Notes: generated by a model not told the origin, from the sequence alone. A stretch of DNA of 64,000 bases from Musa acuminata AAA Group (GCF_036884655.1 NC_088348.1:22681501-22745500), one strand, 5' to 3'. Positions 1-12,685 are shown, counted from the stretch's first letter. Made by a program: numbers and translations.

Positions 1-106
1 AAATGAATTTGCATAGGAAAAGACACCAAGAGGAAAAGAACATCTCAAAATTAAAGTGATATAATATCAAAAAAGGTACTAAACTAAATGTGAAGCATGA
101 TATAGC

Positions 107-290
107 ATGATTATATAAAATCATCATCTTTCCGAATGATGATAGAACCAAATCACTTCAAAATAACATGATTACATAAAGTTATCATCTTTCCCAACGA
201 TGATAGAACCAAATCAATTCAATATAGCATGATTACATAAAATTATCATCTTTCCCAATGATGATAGAACCAAATCAGTCCAAAATACTG
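107..290. repeat. 61-bp tandem repeat, three copies, in copia leader
   Basis: The phrase ATGATTAyATAAA begins at 107, 168 and 229, an exact 61-bp spacing. Each unit contains ATCATC-tttcccaa-TGATGAT, a short stem-loop, followed by AGAACCAAATCA. The same array is present in the other leader at 6091-6360. Confidence 0.85.
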
Positions 291-341
291 ATGAAAACAT
301 CATAAAAATAAGCTTAGATTTTCAGCAATCATTGTAGGAAA

Positions 342-354
342 GCTCTGATATCAA
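342..354 (-). other. tRNA-Met-type primer-binding site of the second copia copy
   Basis: The minus strand reads TTGATATCAGAGC directly after the CA end of the left LTR. It resembles TGGTATCAGAGC, the primer-binding site complementary to initiator tRNA-Met that is common in plant copia elements. It fixes the LTR boundary at 356 and the minus orientation. Confidence 0.65.
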
Positions 355-355
355 T

Positions 356-915
356 TGTTGGTTCTTTTAATATATCAAATATGAATAAAATAATTATTTT
401 ATAGAATCAAAACTAAATTTTGGTTCAAAAACATGCTTTATAAATCCAAAATAAGATTTTAAAATATTTCATAAAACTTATTAAATCCACTATACTATGC
501 ATTAAATCCTACAACAATTAATAAACATATTAACATGGAAGCGTACCTGATGAATCCAATAGAATATTTTCTGAATTAATCGATGATTTGGACTTCCAAT
601 TGCAGAGTATTCTTAAGAACTTTATATTTCTCCTTCAGGGTGAAGAGAAACTTTTTTCGATACTGCAACCGGGGACTATAACCTTATTTATAATCATAAT
701 TGATGAATCTATAATTATGCCTCAAGAGTTTTATATTCCTAACTTATCTCATCATTAAGTTAGAAATATGACTGATGGTATCCACACAATTAATTTTTAT
801 AATAATAATTATATCCCTTAGCCAAATAACTTTACTTTAATTAGATCAGTTTAATTTTGGCTAATCAAAATAATGGCTTAACACATTTACATGTGTGACC
901 CTTAAAATTCTAATA
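356..915 (-). repeat. Copia LTR, left copy (3' LTR of the visible element)
   Basis: About 560 bp, homologous to 6401-6978. On the minus strand it starts TATTAGAATTTTAAG (TG altered to TA) and ends AACCAACA. A short purine-rich tract (minus strand CTAGGAGAT, about 916-924) lies directly upstream as a decayed polypurine tract. Immediately after its end, a primer-binding-like sequence TTGATATCAGAGC (342-354, minus strand) shows that it also acts as the 5' LTR of the next copy to the left. A TATA-like stretch lies near 685-697 on the minus strand. Confidence 0.8.
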
Positions 916-1378
916 ATCTCCTAGTGAGTCACATATGTATCCTTATAAATATGCTATCCTTTATGAGCTCAAACTGTTGCCATTATTTAATAGGACATAC
1001 AAAACAATCTCATCCATTGGCCATATTAATATATGACCAAAGCGGTCTTCGCTATATCAATCATAGTTAAACCCATCAATGATCACTAATATTAACATAA
1101 CCAAATCACATAAATCAATTATAAAATGTGTAGCATGAAAATTATATGAATGTGATTTGTACATGTCAATTTTCAACTGGTCCAACTTTATTTTTATGAA
1201 ATCATTAAAAACTTTAATAGTCATAATGTACAAAGTATAATAAACTGAAGCTTTATTTCTGATTAGAAAATGTCTATACAAATACAGGATCTAGCATAGA
1301 ATATACAACAAACATATGACAGACTTCCACTAAATTGAAGTTTCCTTAAATTCTGATATACTCATATGAGCAGTATGC

Positions 1379-1612
1379 TCATGAAAGACCTTGGGTGGTA
1401 CACCTTTTGTGAGAGGATCTGTCAACATAAAAGTTTGTTCCTAAGTGTTCTATTGAAATTTGTTTATTTTGTACCCTTTCTTTCACAACTAGGAACTTGA
1501 TGTTAATGTGCTTTGACTTAGTCGAGCTCCTATTGTTATTAGAGTATAAAACAACTAATTTATTATTACAGTATATCTTTAGTGGTATTTCAATCTCTTG
1601 TAGTATTTGCAA
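1379..1612 (-). pseudogene. Copia RNase H, C-terminal remnant
   Basis: The translation carries the end of the copia RNase H domain: YCNNKLVVLYSNNN (normally YCDNK, where the D is catalytic), then SKHINIKFLVVKERVQ and ISIEHLGT. The expected LADPLTKGLP tail is altered to YVDRSSHKR. It is separated from the reverse transcriptase upstream (minus strand) by frameshifts. The catalytic D to N change and the broken frame make it non-functional. Confidence 0.75.
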
Positions 1613-1796
1613 CCCTATGACAAAATTCCTTAGCTAAATTCCATGATTGGATGCCTCAAAACATGCTACAAATTTCGCAGTCATGGTGGAAGAAGTAATA
1701 AGAGATTGCTTGGCACTATGCCAAGAAATTGCCCCACCAGCCAACATATAAATGTAGCCCGAAATGGATTTCCTACTATCTTGGCATCCAGCAAAA

Positions 1797-2784
1797 TCAG
1801 AGAGAATACCCAATGATCTCTAAATTGTCTGATCTCCTATATGTGAGCATATAATCTTTTGTCCTCTTTAAATATCTCATGACTCTTTTAGATGTCTTCC
1901 AATAATCCATTCCAGGATTGCATAAGTATTTGCCTAACACTCCAACAATGTATGCTATATCCGGACGCGTACAAATATGTGCATACATTAGACTCCCTAC
2001 AGTTGATGCATAGGGAATCTTCAACATTTCTTGAGTTTTCATATTTTCTTTAGGGCACTGATTGAGATTGAACTTGTCTCCCTTTGCGACTGAGGTGTCT
2101 CCTGATTTGCAATCATGAATGCTAAACCTTTTGAGTACTTTATCGATATAGCTCCTTTGTGATAATCCTATAATACCCCGAGATCTATCTCGGTGTATCT
2201 GGATTCCTAATACAAAAAAGGCATCATCAAGATCTTTTATTTCAAAATTTCTAGATAGAAATCTTTTGGTTTCGTACAATATGCATATATCATTTGTGGC
2301 AAGTAGAATATCATCCACATATAATATCAAAAAAATGAATTTGCTCTCACTGAATTTGTGATACACGCAATCATCAACGACGTTTACCTCAAAACCAAAT
2401 GAGATAATTATTGATGAATTTTGTAATACCATTGACGGATGCCTGTTTTAGCCCATAGATGGATTTTATCAATTTATAAACTATTTTCTTTGGGTCTCTT
2501 GACACAAATTATTCTAGTTGTACCATATAAATTATTTCATCAATGTTTCCTTTGAAAAATGTTGTTTTAACATCCATATGATGAAGCTCCAAGTCAAAAT
2601 GTGTGGCTAAAGCCATAATTATCCTAAATGAGCCCTTTGTTGAAACCGGAGAGAATGTCTCTTTAAAATCAATCCCTTCCTTTTGAGTATAGCACTTTAC
2701 CACAAGACGTGTCTTATACCTCTCCACATTACCTTTCGAATCCCTTTTGGTTTTAAAAATCCATTTACAACCAATGGGTTTCAC
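1797..2784 (-). pseudogene. Copia reverse transcriptase remnant
   Basis: Two overlapping frames make up the RVT_2 domain. Positions 2784-2509 encode the start (PIGCKWIFKTKRDSKG ... VDVKTTFFKG type, here MDVKTTFFKGNIDE). Positions 2432-1797 encode the core with the catalytic motif LYVDDILLATND, followed by the connection (LGIQIHRDRSRGIIGLSQ) and YLKRTKDYML. About 75 bp between the pieces is out of frame. The catalytic YVDD is intact, but the frame is broken, so no active enzyme is expected. Confidence 0.85.
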
Positions 2785-3158
2785 ACATTCTGGTAATGAG
2801 ATAAATTCTCAAACTTTATTGTCTTGCATGGACTTATACTCTTGATTCATTGCTTTAATCTACTTATCCGAATTGGAATCCTCCATGGCTTGACGGAAGT
2901 TGATTGGATCATCTTCCATTATACCACTAATTTCTTCATGTTCATAGAGAAATATCATGTAATCATCCGAAATTGCACTCCTCCTTTCCCTAGTGGATCG
3001 TCGCAAAGGTGTAGGCTCTTGTGGCACAGATTCTTGAGGATGTTGAGTTTGTTCTTCATAAATAATTTTCCCATACTGTATGGGAGTTGAAATGACTATA
3101 TCCTTTTGTACCGTACAGATTTTGCCACATTAGTGGCAATTATATGAATCAGATTAGA

Positions 3159-4036
3159 TTAAACCAATTCTTCCTCAAAGATAAAGTCTTTAATCTTATT
3201 TCTCTCCCTAAACTCAATATCCTCAAAGAATGTAATAATACCCGTCTCAAAAATATTTCTTGATTTGGGATCATAAAATTTATACCCCTTAGATCGCTTA
3301 GAATAACTAATAAAGCAACTACTCACTGTTCGGGGTTCCAATTTCTTTTCATTTGGCCTGTATGGCCTTACCTCAGCTGGACAACCTCATACACGAATGT
3401 GTCTTAGACTAGGCTTTCTCCTAGTCTAAAGTTCATAAGGTATTTTTATAGTTGTTTTAGTTGGTAATCTATTAAGAATGTAAGCTGTAGTTTTTATTAC
3501 TTCTCCCCAAAGCGACTCTGGCAAAGTAGATTGAGAAATTATACTTCTTACCATATCCTTAAGTGTGCGGTTTCGTCTTTCAGCTATACCATTCATGCTA
3601 GGTGACCCTGACATTGTATACTAAGGGATAATTCCATACTCCTCTAGGTATAAAGCAAATGGTCCTAGACGTTGTACACCTGAGCTGTCATTTCTACCGT
3701 AATATTCCCCTCCACGGTCAGATCTAATGCTTTTTATCCTTTTGCCGAGTTGATTTTCAACTTCAGTTTTAAATGCTTTGAACACATCCAAAGACTGAGA
3801 TTTTTTATGTATTAGATATAGGTATCCATATCTAGAGTAATCGTCTATAAATGATATGAAGTATTGTTGACCATTCCATTAAGGTGTAGGAAATGACCCA
3901 TAAATATCTGTATGTATCAATTCTAAGACGTTCGTAGTTCTATATGCACCTGATCTCTTAGGTTTGATTTGTTTTCTTTTAATGCATTCAACACAAACAT
4001 CTAAACTTGATAAATCAATGGGATCAAGAATCCCTT
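3159..4036 (-). pseudogene. Copia integrase remnant
   Basis: Positions 3614-3426 encode the end of the integrase core (MNGIAERRNRTLKDMVRS, containing the catalytic E of the DDE triad, then LWGEVIKTTAYILNRLPTK). Positions 3341-3159 encode the C-terminal part (GYKFYDPKSRNIFETG). Positions 3620-4036 contain further integrase-like sequence on the minus strand broken by stops. It lies between the gag/pre-integrase region and the reverse transcriptase, the copia order. Confidence 0.8.
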
Positions 4037-4321
4037 CTAACATAAGTCTTTCAACTCTATTTCTATAGTGTCAAGCAAATATAAATTGTCATAAGCTATA
4101 AGTGAACTAGTTCTAATCACATTTGAATTTAAAGACAAAGCAAATTGACTATTTCCAAATGAACAAGAATAACCAGATTTGTCCAAATAAGAAACAAAAA
4201 TTAAGTTCCGTCTAAATGACGGTATAACAAAAGTATTTTTCAAATCCAAATAATATCCAGTATATAATAACAATCTAAATATGCCTATATCTTCCACATC
4301 TACCAATTTTTCGTCCCCCAT
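4037..4321 (-). pseudogene. Copia GAG-pre-integrase / protease-end remnant
   Basis: The reading frame MGDEKLVDVEDIGIFRLLL followed by LDLKNTFVIPSFRRNL is typical of the copia stretch between protease and integrase. Directly upstream (minus strand, about 4393-4418) the protease active site reads DSDATTNIS where the family normally has DSGATT. The G to D change would destroy the aspartic protease. Confidence 0.7.
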
Positions 4322-4469
4322 ATAAATGTATCTCTTAGCATTATTAGGCCTTCGGTAGCTCAGGCAACCTTGCTTTGAAACACTGATATTAGTAGTTGCA
4401 TCGGAGTCTAACCACTAAGTGTTTCTAGGTACTTAAGCTAAATTGACTTCAGAACAAACCAAAGTAAGG

Positions 4470-5300
4470 AACGTACCTTTTTTAGCACGCAAAGCATGAT
4501 ATTTGGCATAGTCCTTCTTCAAATGCCTAGATGTTTTACAGAAAAAACATGTATCATTCTTATTTTGTTTCTTCTACATTGGACCATTGTCAGCCTCATT
4601 CTTTCCATATTTATATTTTCTTTTCTTGCCCTTGTCCTTAGAAGTGTTGGCCAAGTTGGCACTTTCAGTCTTTTCTTGCTTTAGCATTTCTTCCTCTTGT
4701 ACACAATATGAAATGAGCTCATTAAAAGACTATTTGTTCTTTTGATAGTTATAACTGCCCTTAAACTGATTGAATTGTGTAGGGAGAGATATCAAAACCA
4801 AATAGACAAGTAAGTCCTCTGATAGGCTAAGTTTTAATGCTTTAAGTTTTAAGATTAGACATTTCCATGATGTATTCCCTTATATTTCCTTTGCCGTTAT
4901 ATCTCATGGTAAACAAGCTTTAAAGTAGAGTGCTTGTTTCTGCCTTATCATTTTTAAGAAAATGCTTTTCTGGTAAGAAAATCTTTGGCCTTAGTAATCT
5001 CTTCGGACACCGCACCCCTAAAGGCTTCTGGAATGCCGTGCTTAATGATCATGAGACTCATGCGATTAGACCTGTCCCACTTCTCATATAGTCTCCTATT
5101 ATCATGAGTACTATTTTTTGTAAGAGAAGTGGGTTAGTCTTCTCTTAGTGCAAGGTCCAGATCCATGCCGCCCAAAACGATCAGAATGTTTTCTTTCTAA
5201 TCCTTAAAGTTGGTTCCGTTTAGAACCGGTACAGAGGTTAGTAGATATTGTTACAAGAGAACCTAAACAAGAGAACAATAGATAACCAAAAATTATGCTC
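4470..5300 (-). pseudogene. Copia gag remnant with zinc knuckle
   Basis: On the minus strand near 4500-4560 the translation gives CFFCKTSRHLKKDYAKYH, a nucleocapsid zinc knuckle (CX2CX4HX4C) whose glycine and last cysteine are changed to R and Y. The preceding region (about 4700-5250) reads like copia gag but is interrupted. Positions 5300-5980 are AT-rich internal leader without recognisable coding. Confidence 0.6.
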
Positions 5301-6090
5301 ATATCTATTACCATAAACTTAAGTAAATTCAAATAATGATATAACACATCTCAATATAGCAAGTGCAACATTAATATCTTGTCTTTGGACTTCAATATTA
5401 ATTGTTACTGTAGTCTTGTTATAATAATCAAACCCCGATAATAAGACATGTCAAATGATAAACCCTTCTTTGGATTGATTTATCATTTACATGTATAATT
5501 TTATAATTATCATGTGTTTATCATTACAGGTATGTATAAAATTCTGTTAGTCATTAACCTTCCTTTGGGTCAGGTAATTTGGATGTAAATACATAATACA
5601 TTTAATATTTTCTTTAAAAATGTTATATATGAGATGTCACTTTGACGACTTCATACATTAAATTACTCAATCTAATATTAAACTATCACTAATTGAATTT
5701 AAACCATATTAGTCAAATTGATTTGATCTTAATTTATTGACTAAAATATTTAGTGCATGTAAACCATTCAATTTATGTCAACAAATAACTTTACAAAACC
5801 AATATTATGTTTAAACCAATATAATATTATAATAATATTATTATTAATTAAATTTACATATTACAACAATATAATTAAACCAACATAATATTACAATAAT
5901 ATCTAATTAATTAAATTCATATAAATTTAATTAATTATATAAATTCCAGAGGAAATTTGAGAAGTTTATGTCTTATAGTGCAAAAAATGAATTTGCATAG
6001 GAAAACACACGAAGAGGAAAAGAACATCTAAAAATTAAAGTGATATAATATCAAAAAATGTATTAAACTAAATGTGAAGCATGCTATAGC

Positions 6091-6360
6091 ATGATTATAT
6101 AAAATCATCATCTTTCCCAATGATGATAGAACCAAATCAATTCAAAATAATATGATTACATAAATGTGAAGCATGCTATAGCATGATTATATAAAATCAT
6201 CATCTTTCCCCATGATGATAGAACCAAATCAATTCAAAATAATATGATTACATAAAGCTATCATCTTTCCCAACGATGATAGAACCAAATCAATTCAATA
6301 TAGCATGATTACATAAAACTATCATCTTTCTCAACGATGATAGAACCAAATCACTCCAAA
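6091..6360. repeat. 61-bp tandem repeat, five copies, in copia leader
   Basis: Units start at 6091, 6152, 6183, 6244 and 6305. All steps are 61 bp except the one between 6152 and 6183, where a unit is broken by a duplication of the AATGTGAAGCATGCTATAGC segment. Each unit holds the ATCATC/GATGAT stem-loop. This is the same family as 107-290. Confidence 0.85.
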
Positions 6361-6400
6361 ATACCGATGAAAACATCATAAAAATAAGCTTGATATCAAT

Positions 6401-6978
6401 TGTTGGTTCTTTTAATATATCAAATACGGATAAAATAATTATTTTATAGAATCAAAATTAAATTTTGGTTCAAAAACATAATTTATAGATCCAAAATAAG
6501 ATTTCAAAATGTTTCCATAAAACTTATGAAATCCTCAACAATTAATAAACATATTAACACAAAAGCGTACTTGATGAATCAATTAGAATATTTTCTAAAT
6601 TAATCGGTGATTTGATCTTCCAATTGCAGAGTATCCTTAAGAATTTATATTTCTCCTTGACGGGTGAAGAGAAACTTTTTTGGATACTGCAACCGGCGAC
6701 CATAACCTTATTTATAATCATAATCGATGAATATACAATTATGATTATATTCATAATTGATGAATCTATAATTACGTCTCAAGAGTTTCATATTCCTAAC
6801 TTATCTTGTCATTAAGTTAGAAATATAATTGATGGTATCCACACAATTAATTTTCATAATAATAATTATGTCCCTTAGTCAAATAATTTTACTTTAATTA
6901 GATCATTTTAATTTTGATCAATCAAAATAATGACTTAATATATTTAATTATACATGTGTGACTCTTAAAATTCTAACA
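6401..6978 (-). repeat. Copia LTR, right copy (5' LTR)
   Basis: About 578 bp. On the minus strand it begins TGTTAGAATTTTAAGAG and ends AACCAACA, the usual TG...CA ends. The primer-binding site after it (about 6391-6400) is cut short: roughly 30 bp present between the leader and the LTR in the left copy are missing here. An extra stretch of about 18-20 bp near 6725-6750 relative to the left LTR accounts for most of the length difference. Confidence 0.8.
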
Positions 6979-7819
6979 AGTCAGTTATTTAAGATGATCA
7001 TTTTCTCAAGTTGATTATATCATAAGATGATTGATCATAAAATTCTATCACATCCTGCAAAATAATTATTTCATTCAAGCCAACAACACTCTCAAGACAA
7101 ATCACGCCCAATCGACAATCATGTTATCTAGTTGCATATAACTTCACATTAGACATGTCATACTTTCAAAATGGTCAAAGTCAAATTTGGTTAAATGGGT
7201 TGTCAATCAAATTTGTTGTAAGGAATAGGAGAGGTTCAGAGCATATAAGGTGAATACCGCATACCATAACTCGTTATTGAGAAAAATAATAATAATAATA
7301 AACCAACCTATTTTTGAGGCTTGGGCTACTCTTATAACACCACTCAGCCACCAACGTAACCTATTTATTGCTACTCAAGTTGATAATATAAATATTATAA
7401 GAGAGCTCTAATCAAGTACCATGTTCGACACCCCCTTAAAGGCTCTACCAAACTAGGGTAGGTCAGGCAAGATATGCATCCAAGTACATGTTAGGAGCTA
7501 GAAAAACTTAATACTTGAGGCTTCAACCCTCTCTCTCGCTCTCTTCTCTCTCTCTCTCTCTCTATCTCTCTCTTGATAAATGTGACATTATAAGATATCT
7601 TCGGTTGGTGATAGAGTGGAATCTCTTTTGAACTTATCTCCTCTTATCCTTCTCGTCCTGCAAAAAACATTGGACTCATCGACGAGCGCTCTTTCACATC
7701 ATCCATGATGATAGGATACTAGATAAGGTGTTTCTTAAGCCCAAATCATTGTAGGCAATAACGTTACATCTTTACTATATAACTTTCTATCGTTTAGTAT
7801 GTTTGATCTAATTCAAAAT
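6979..7819. other. Intergenic spacer with CT microsatellite
   Basis: No coding region or recognisable element is seen. It lies between the decayed copia element and the solo LTR. It holds an imperfect (CT)n microsatellite at about 7508-7575 and a short AAT repeat near 7287-7301. Confidence 0.6.
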
Positions 7820-8234
7820 TGTTAGTTTGGCAAGTCCCATAGTCCCACATCGGGAAAATCAGACTTATTGTCTCGTCTTGGAACTATAAATAAGGGCCTG
7901 GGCTTTGAAGTCAGATGTACCACAGACACCACAAGAAGTACAGCAGGCATCACAAGAAAACCTGCTTATGGTTTGAAGTCTTCTTGTTTAGGAAGCTGAA
8001 GGTGTTTTATGGCCTAGGAACATTTCCTAAGGCATTTGTAAGTGTCCCTCTTTTATAATAGTAATTTGCTCCTCTTTCTTCCGTGGATGTAGGTCAAAGT
8101 CATTTGACCGAACCACGTATATCTGGTGTTCTGGTGTTTTGTTTGTTCTTGTCGCTTTTATTATTTCCGCTTTATTGTATTTGTTGTGTTGTCAAAATTA
8201 CCCTTTGGTAAATATCCTGCGGCTAGCTCTAACA
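7820..8234 (+). mobile_element. Solo LTR of a Tork/TNT1-type copia family
   Basis: The 415-bp sequence begins TGTTAGTTTGGCAAGTCCCA and ends GCTAGCTCTAACA. It closely matches the LTRs of the copia element at 48741-52346. It is flanked by a perfect 5-bp target-site duplication, AAAAT (7815-7819 and 8235-8239). With no internal region and an intact duplication it is a solo LTR formed by LTR-LTR recombination. It keeps the LTR promoter TATA (TATAAATA, 7885-7892). Compared with 48741-52346 it has several substitutions and about 9 extra bases near 7910-7930, so it derives from a different insertion. Confidence 0.93.
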
Positions 8235-8239
8235 AAAAT

Positions 8240-11200
8240 TCATTTATTTTATGATTTTTAAAGAGAGAGTTTTTACAATGAAGAAAATATCGAGAGTTCT
8301 CTCTTGTCAATCGATTATTATATAGAACCCTCTCTTTTGGATGCTCTTAATTATGTGATTAATCAAATTTGAAATCTTTTTTTCCTCCCATAGTACTTAA
8401 TATGATAATGAGTTTTTTTTTCTTTCATATATCTCATCATAGGCGGAAGCCTTAAATATTCTTACCGAGGGCTAAAGTTAATCCATGGAAAACTCTTCAC
8501 TTAATCTCATGACATCTTAACTTTTTAATTTTATTTAAATAATTTACTTTTCATTCGATTTAGATTCATCTTTCCATACTATAATATGAATATCAAATCT
8601 TAAAATTATTTTTTTATATTACTTACTTTAATGTTACAAAACTCGATGAACATGTCTCAATGACTTTTGAGAGAGGAAATTTTATGTGAATTTATCTAAA
8701 AATTGATTTATCCATGCCCTTAAAAAAGGACATTTGGATTGAAAAATCTTATACAGAGATATTTCAAGTTATATGTTGTGAAATTTTTATTAATCTATTT
8801 TATACGTGGTTATATTGGACACGAGAATTTTGATTGCCCTCAAAAGAGTCCAATAATAATATCCTCGAAAGATGATACGAGGACATCCTTGTCTTATTCC
8901 TCTTTGTAGCCTCCGGAGCAATCACTCTTTGGAATAGGATGAGCTTGGGAAAGGCTTTTAAGGTTGATAATAAAAAACTAGACTCGATTAATATATGGTT
9001 TATAGATTTATGTGAAGCATAGACATGCGCCTAGGAAAAAAAAAAAAAACAGCGTGTTTTGAAAACGTAGAACAAAATGATATAACTCTTTATCAAGAAA
9101 GAACTAAAATGTATTCAAACTCATAAAATTAAATCAATTTAAGAAAAATAAGATTTAAATATTTATTTTTAGACCTAGTATCATCTTATAATTGATACAA
9201 AATGAACGAATAAATAAGATGAATAAGATATCATGATTTAAAATAAAACTAAATTAGTGATCATAAATTAGTAAAAGTATAGATTATAAAATGACATTCA
9301 CTCGGCTAAACTTAAAGTCATAAGAATATTGTTTGTCTATGCTTATCTTTATAATTTTAATTTCTTTTAAATAGATATTAAATGTATTTTTTTAATAAAT
9401 TTGTTTAAAAAATTAAATCAAATAACCATCCTGATTTAAGAATAATATGTATTTAAATCATATTTTATAAATATTCTAAGACTCTACTAGTTAAAACAAA
9501 CCCAAATAATAGACTTAGTTTTTTTAAAGCCAAAATAATCTTTTAAAATAGAAGGTCGACACTAGTTTAAATTTATATTAATGATAATATATTTCACTAA
9601 TTAATATTTATGTGGATCATTTGTCAAGAGTATAAGTTAAAAATTTGAAATTGGTCTAATGGATAAATTAATATTTTTCTTAGGTTATAAATTAAATAAT
9701 ATAATGATAAAATTTTTATTAGTCAAATTAAGTACACTCAGGATCTAAATAAAAGATTTAATATAAAAAAACTCTAAAGCTATTAATATAATAATGAGTA
9801 CCTTCACAAAATTTGAGATGGATAATGATAAACTCTTTGACTAAAGATATGATAAAAAAAAATTTGTATCTCACTGTTACCATACTAGATAATATGTCCA
9901 ATGTCGGTCTTTGTATTGGATTCTAATTAAATCACTAAACAGTCTCATTTTAAAGACATAAAATTAATTTTTAAATACTTAAAAGAAACAGTATCTCTAA
10001 AATTATAGTATCTAAAATTTGATAATTTTGATTTGATTGCTTATATTGTTATTGTAGAATATAAAATAAATAAAATAAGTACATTTAAAACATGATAAAA
10101 TCTACATCATACACTTGTTTTTTTATTATCCAAGAAGTAAAATTCTATCACACTATCTACAACTAAAATAAAATATGTTATGGTAGACGTAACATATTCG
10201 AATGAATCACACTTTAAAGGACTATAAACTTTGCTTAAATAATTATCCCCAGTATAATTATACTAGTACAATTTACTTAACAAAAAATCATATTCAATAC
10301 TGTTAGACTAAGTTTATTGATATAAACATCATTCTGTTAATAATCAAATTAGCATTACATTTTTTTCCATTTAAGTCTATATTTAAATACTCAAGATTTT
10401 ACAAAAATCTTATACTAAGCAACTCAACTAAAAATTCAAGAAAATAAAGAAAACTCAAGCAAAGCTTTAAGAGAGAATTTAATATTTTGAAAGCTCAATG
10501 ATGATAGATGCATCTCGATCATAGCTGAATAAGGTATTTATAGTCTTAAATGTCCCAAAAATTTGAAACAAATATAAAAAAAAACTCGAAATCAAGAATA
10601 TTGATGGTATTATCGCCTTTCCAACCAAACTGTTATTAATGTGTTGAAACAACACGATTAGCACTGTCCACTATCCTGAGCAGTACCACCAACCAATGCG
10701 TTGCCAATAAGAGCGCAAAACAGCTAATGAACCATCCCACTTTGATCAAATTCAGCTCTCTAACTTGATATTATTCAAATATAATCCTCAACTTCAAGCA
10801 AGACTTTCAAATAACAATCACTTTTTTAGCATATCAATTTATCTTTCTTCGTTATTTGATATAATATCCAATCGTGATATTTGATCATTCATTATAATGT
10901 TCAAGCCTTTAGCACATATTTTTTTTGACATACGCTTCGATTGGCTCTTAATCGAGGTACACTCATATCACTTAGTTTATAATAACATTAGTTCCTTAAA
11001 TTTATCGATTGATTTCATTATCGACATCTAATATTTAATTAAAGATACATAAGTAGTTCAGTAGTTCATGTAAAAACACTAATCGAGAAAGATGCTTCTT
11101 TTAAACATTGTGAAAGATAAAAAGATCAAATAAATAAGTCCATTTGTTTGGCAAGTAGTATTTCTTATATTCTCTAAGGTTATTGATAAAGTTGCTAGTG

Positions 11201-12685
11201 AATTTTATCATACTAATTGTATCGAAGTTCATATCAATCTAGGAAGAGAAAGATAACATAGTAAAAAGAAAAAAATGAATAAGGTGGATCTACAATATAT
11301 AAAAAAAGAAGAAAAATAAATAGATTTTATCCCAAAAACTAATTATCCTGGTAAGAGATGGATAAGCGGAATACGAGATAATACAACTATATATATATAT
11401 ATATATATAAAAGAAACGATAAGGCATATCGATATTAAATATACAAATGTATTATGGTCACCATATATATAATAATTTTCCATAAAGAAAGTGATTATTC
11501 TCAATTTGAAGAATTTATTGTGAGTGTGCATATTGGTTTTTGTTCTATATTTATGACCCATTATATGAAATATGAGTCATATATCCTTATTTCTTATGTT
11601 GACCCTCCTTTATGTATGTTATCATATTGACATTGGTTGCTTCTATAACAAATGTCATAGTTGGCAACTATGACCAAAAAAAAGAAGGTTATCTTATGAG
11701 CATATGAACAGTTTGACTACTTGTAGAATATGGGCTGATGAGGGGAAGCATCTCAGCCTCACATGCTTGTAGACACTATTGAATTGGAAGGTGTTCATGG
11801 ATAAAAGTGATGTCAACATATATTTCCCCATCTTAGTATTTAGAAACATTTCTTATATGTTCATATTTTACCTAATCTTTCTAGTTTTCAACACTAGAGA
11901 AATATTATCATCAAATTGGCATTTACCTCCATATTTGAGTTGGGCAGCAAAACAAATGAGGATCCAACTGAACACAGTTTAACTCAACTCCGATAAAATA
12001 TATATTTTTTTTCCGACAATACTAGAAGAACACTAAATCATATTAAAAATATTATAATCGAAGAATTTTATACCATTTTTTAATGTTCTTCTACCACAGC
12101 AATGAATTATATTTTTGTGAAAATGCTAGGCATAATAAGATTCAACTTTTTAAAAAATATTTTTAATAATACTAGAAAAATACTGTAATTAGAGAATTTT
12201 ATATCGATTTTTAATATTCTTTTTACGATAGCTATGAATTATATGTTTGTAAAAATTTCAAGCACAGGATTCAACTTTAAAACAAACTTCGTTGGATGTA
12301 TTGAGTTACAGTATTTTTTATAAAAAAATATAAATATAAAAAATTATTACGAAAAATCGATCTAATTCGATGGATTGGTCCATAAAAAAAAAGAGAGAAA
12401 AATTAGTCCATAGGAAGGAAGAAAAAGGAAAACATGAGAATCGATCTAATTGGGTGGATTAGTCCATTAAAAAAAAAAGAGGACGAATAGATAGTTGACT
12501 TGTCTTTGAGGAATGAAGAGGTAATTTAATTGATAAAGAAAGTAAAAGGAGGGGGGAAAAAAAAAACCCTAAAATGAAGATTTTTAATTATCTTCCAACT
12601 ATCACCAACAACAATATTTATTCTTCCTTCCACCTTTTTTCCAACTCGATCACTCGTGAATTAATCGTCGGATTGTAGGAAGAAG
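8240..12685. other. AT-rich intergenic region and NPL4 upstream sequence
   Basis: No gene is recognised over about 4.4 kb. Contents include a poly-A tract near 9039-9052, a pure (AT)n microsatellite at 11389-11409 and an old interspersed-repeat fragment near 10400-10760. Read on the minus strand, that fragment has a TATA-like CTATAAATACC and a TGGTGGTACTGCT motif also seen near 55720. Short open frames here lack any family signature. The last few hundred bases (up to 12685) are the NPL4 promoter and 5' UTR. Confidence 0.5.

Larger units (their letters stand above)
1..6978 (-). mobile_element. Decayed Ty1/copia retrotransposon, part of a tandem LTR array
   Basis: Read on the minus strand the order is LTR (6978-6401), leader, gag, protease, integrase, reverse transcriptase, RNase H, LTR (915-356), then a second leader (355-1) that runs off the window. 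Integrase before reverse transcriptase defines Ty1/copia. All coding parts are broken by stops and frameshifts, and the two LTRs differ at many sites, so this is an old, dead copy. Positions 1-355 match 5985-6400, the leader that follows the 5' LTR. The left LTR is therefore followed by another internal region rather than by host DNA, giving LTR-internal-LTR-internal. The outer left boundary and its target-site duplication are not visible. Confidence 0.85.

Noticed and set aside
107..290. Regularly spaced repeats that could suggest a CRISPR-like array
   Set aside because: The units are directly abutting 61-bp tandem repeats without unique spacers, in a plant retrotransposon leader.
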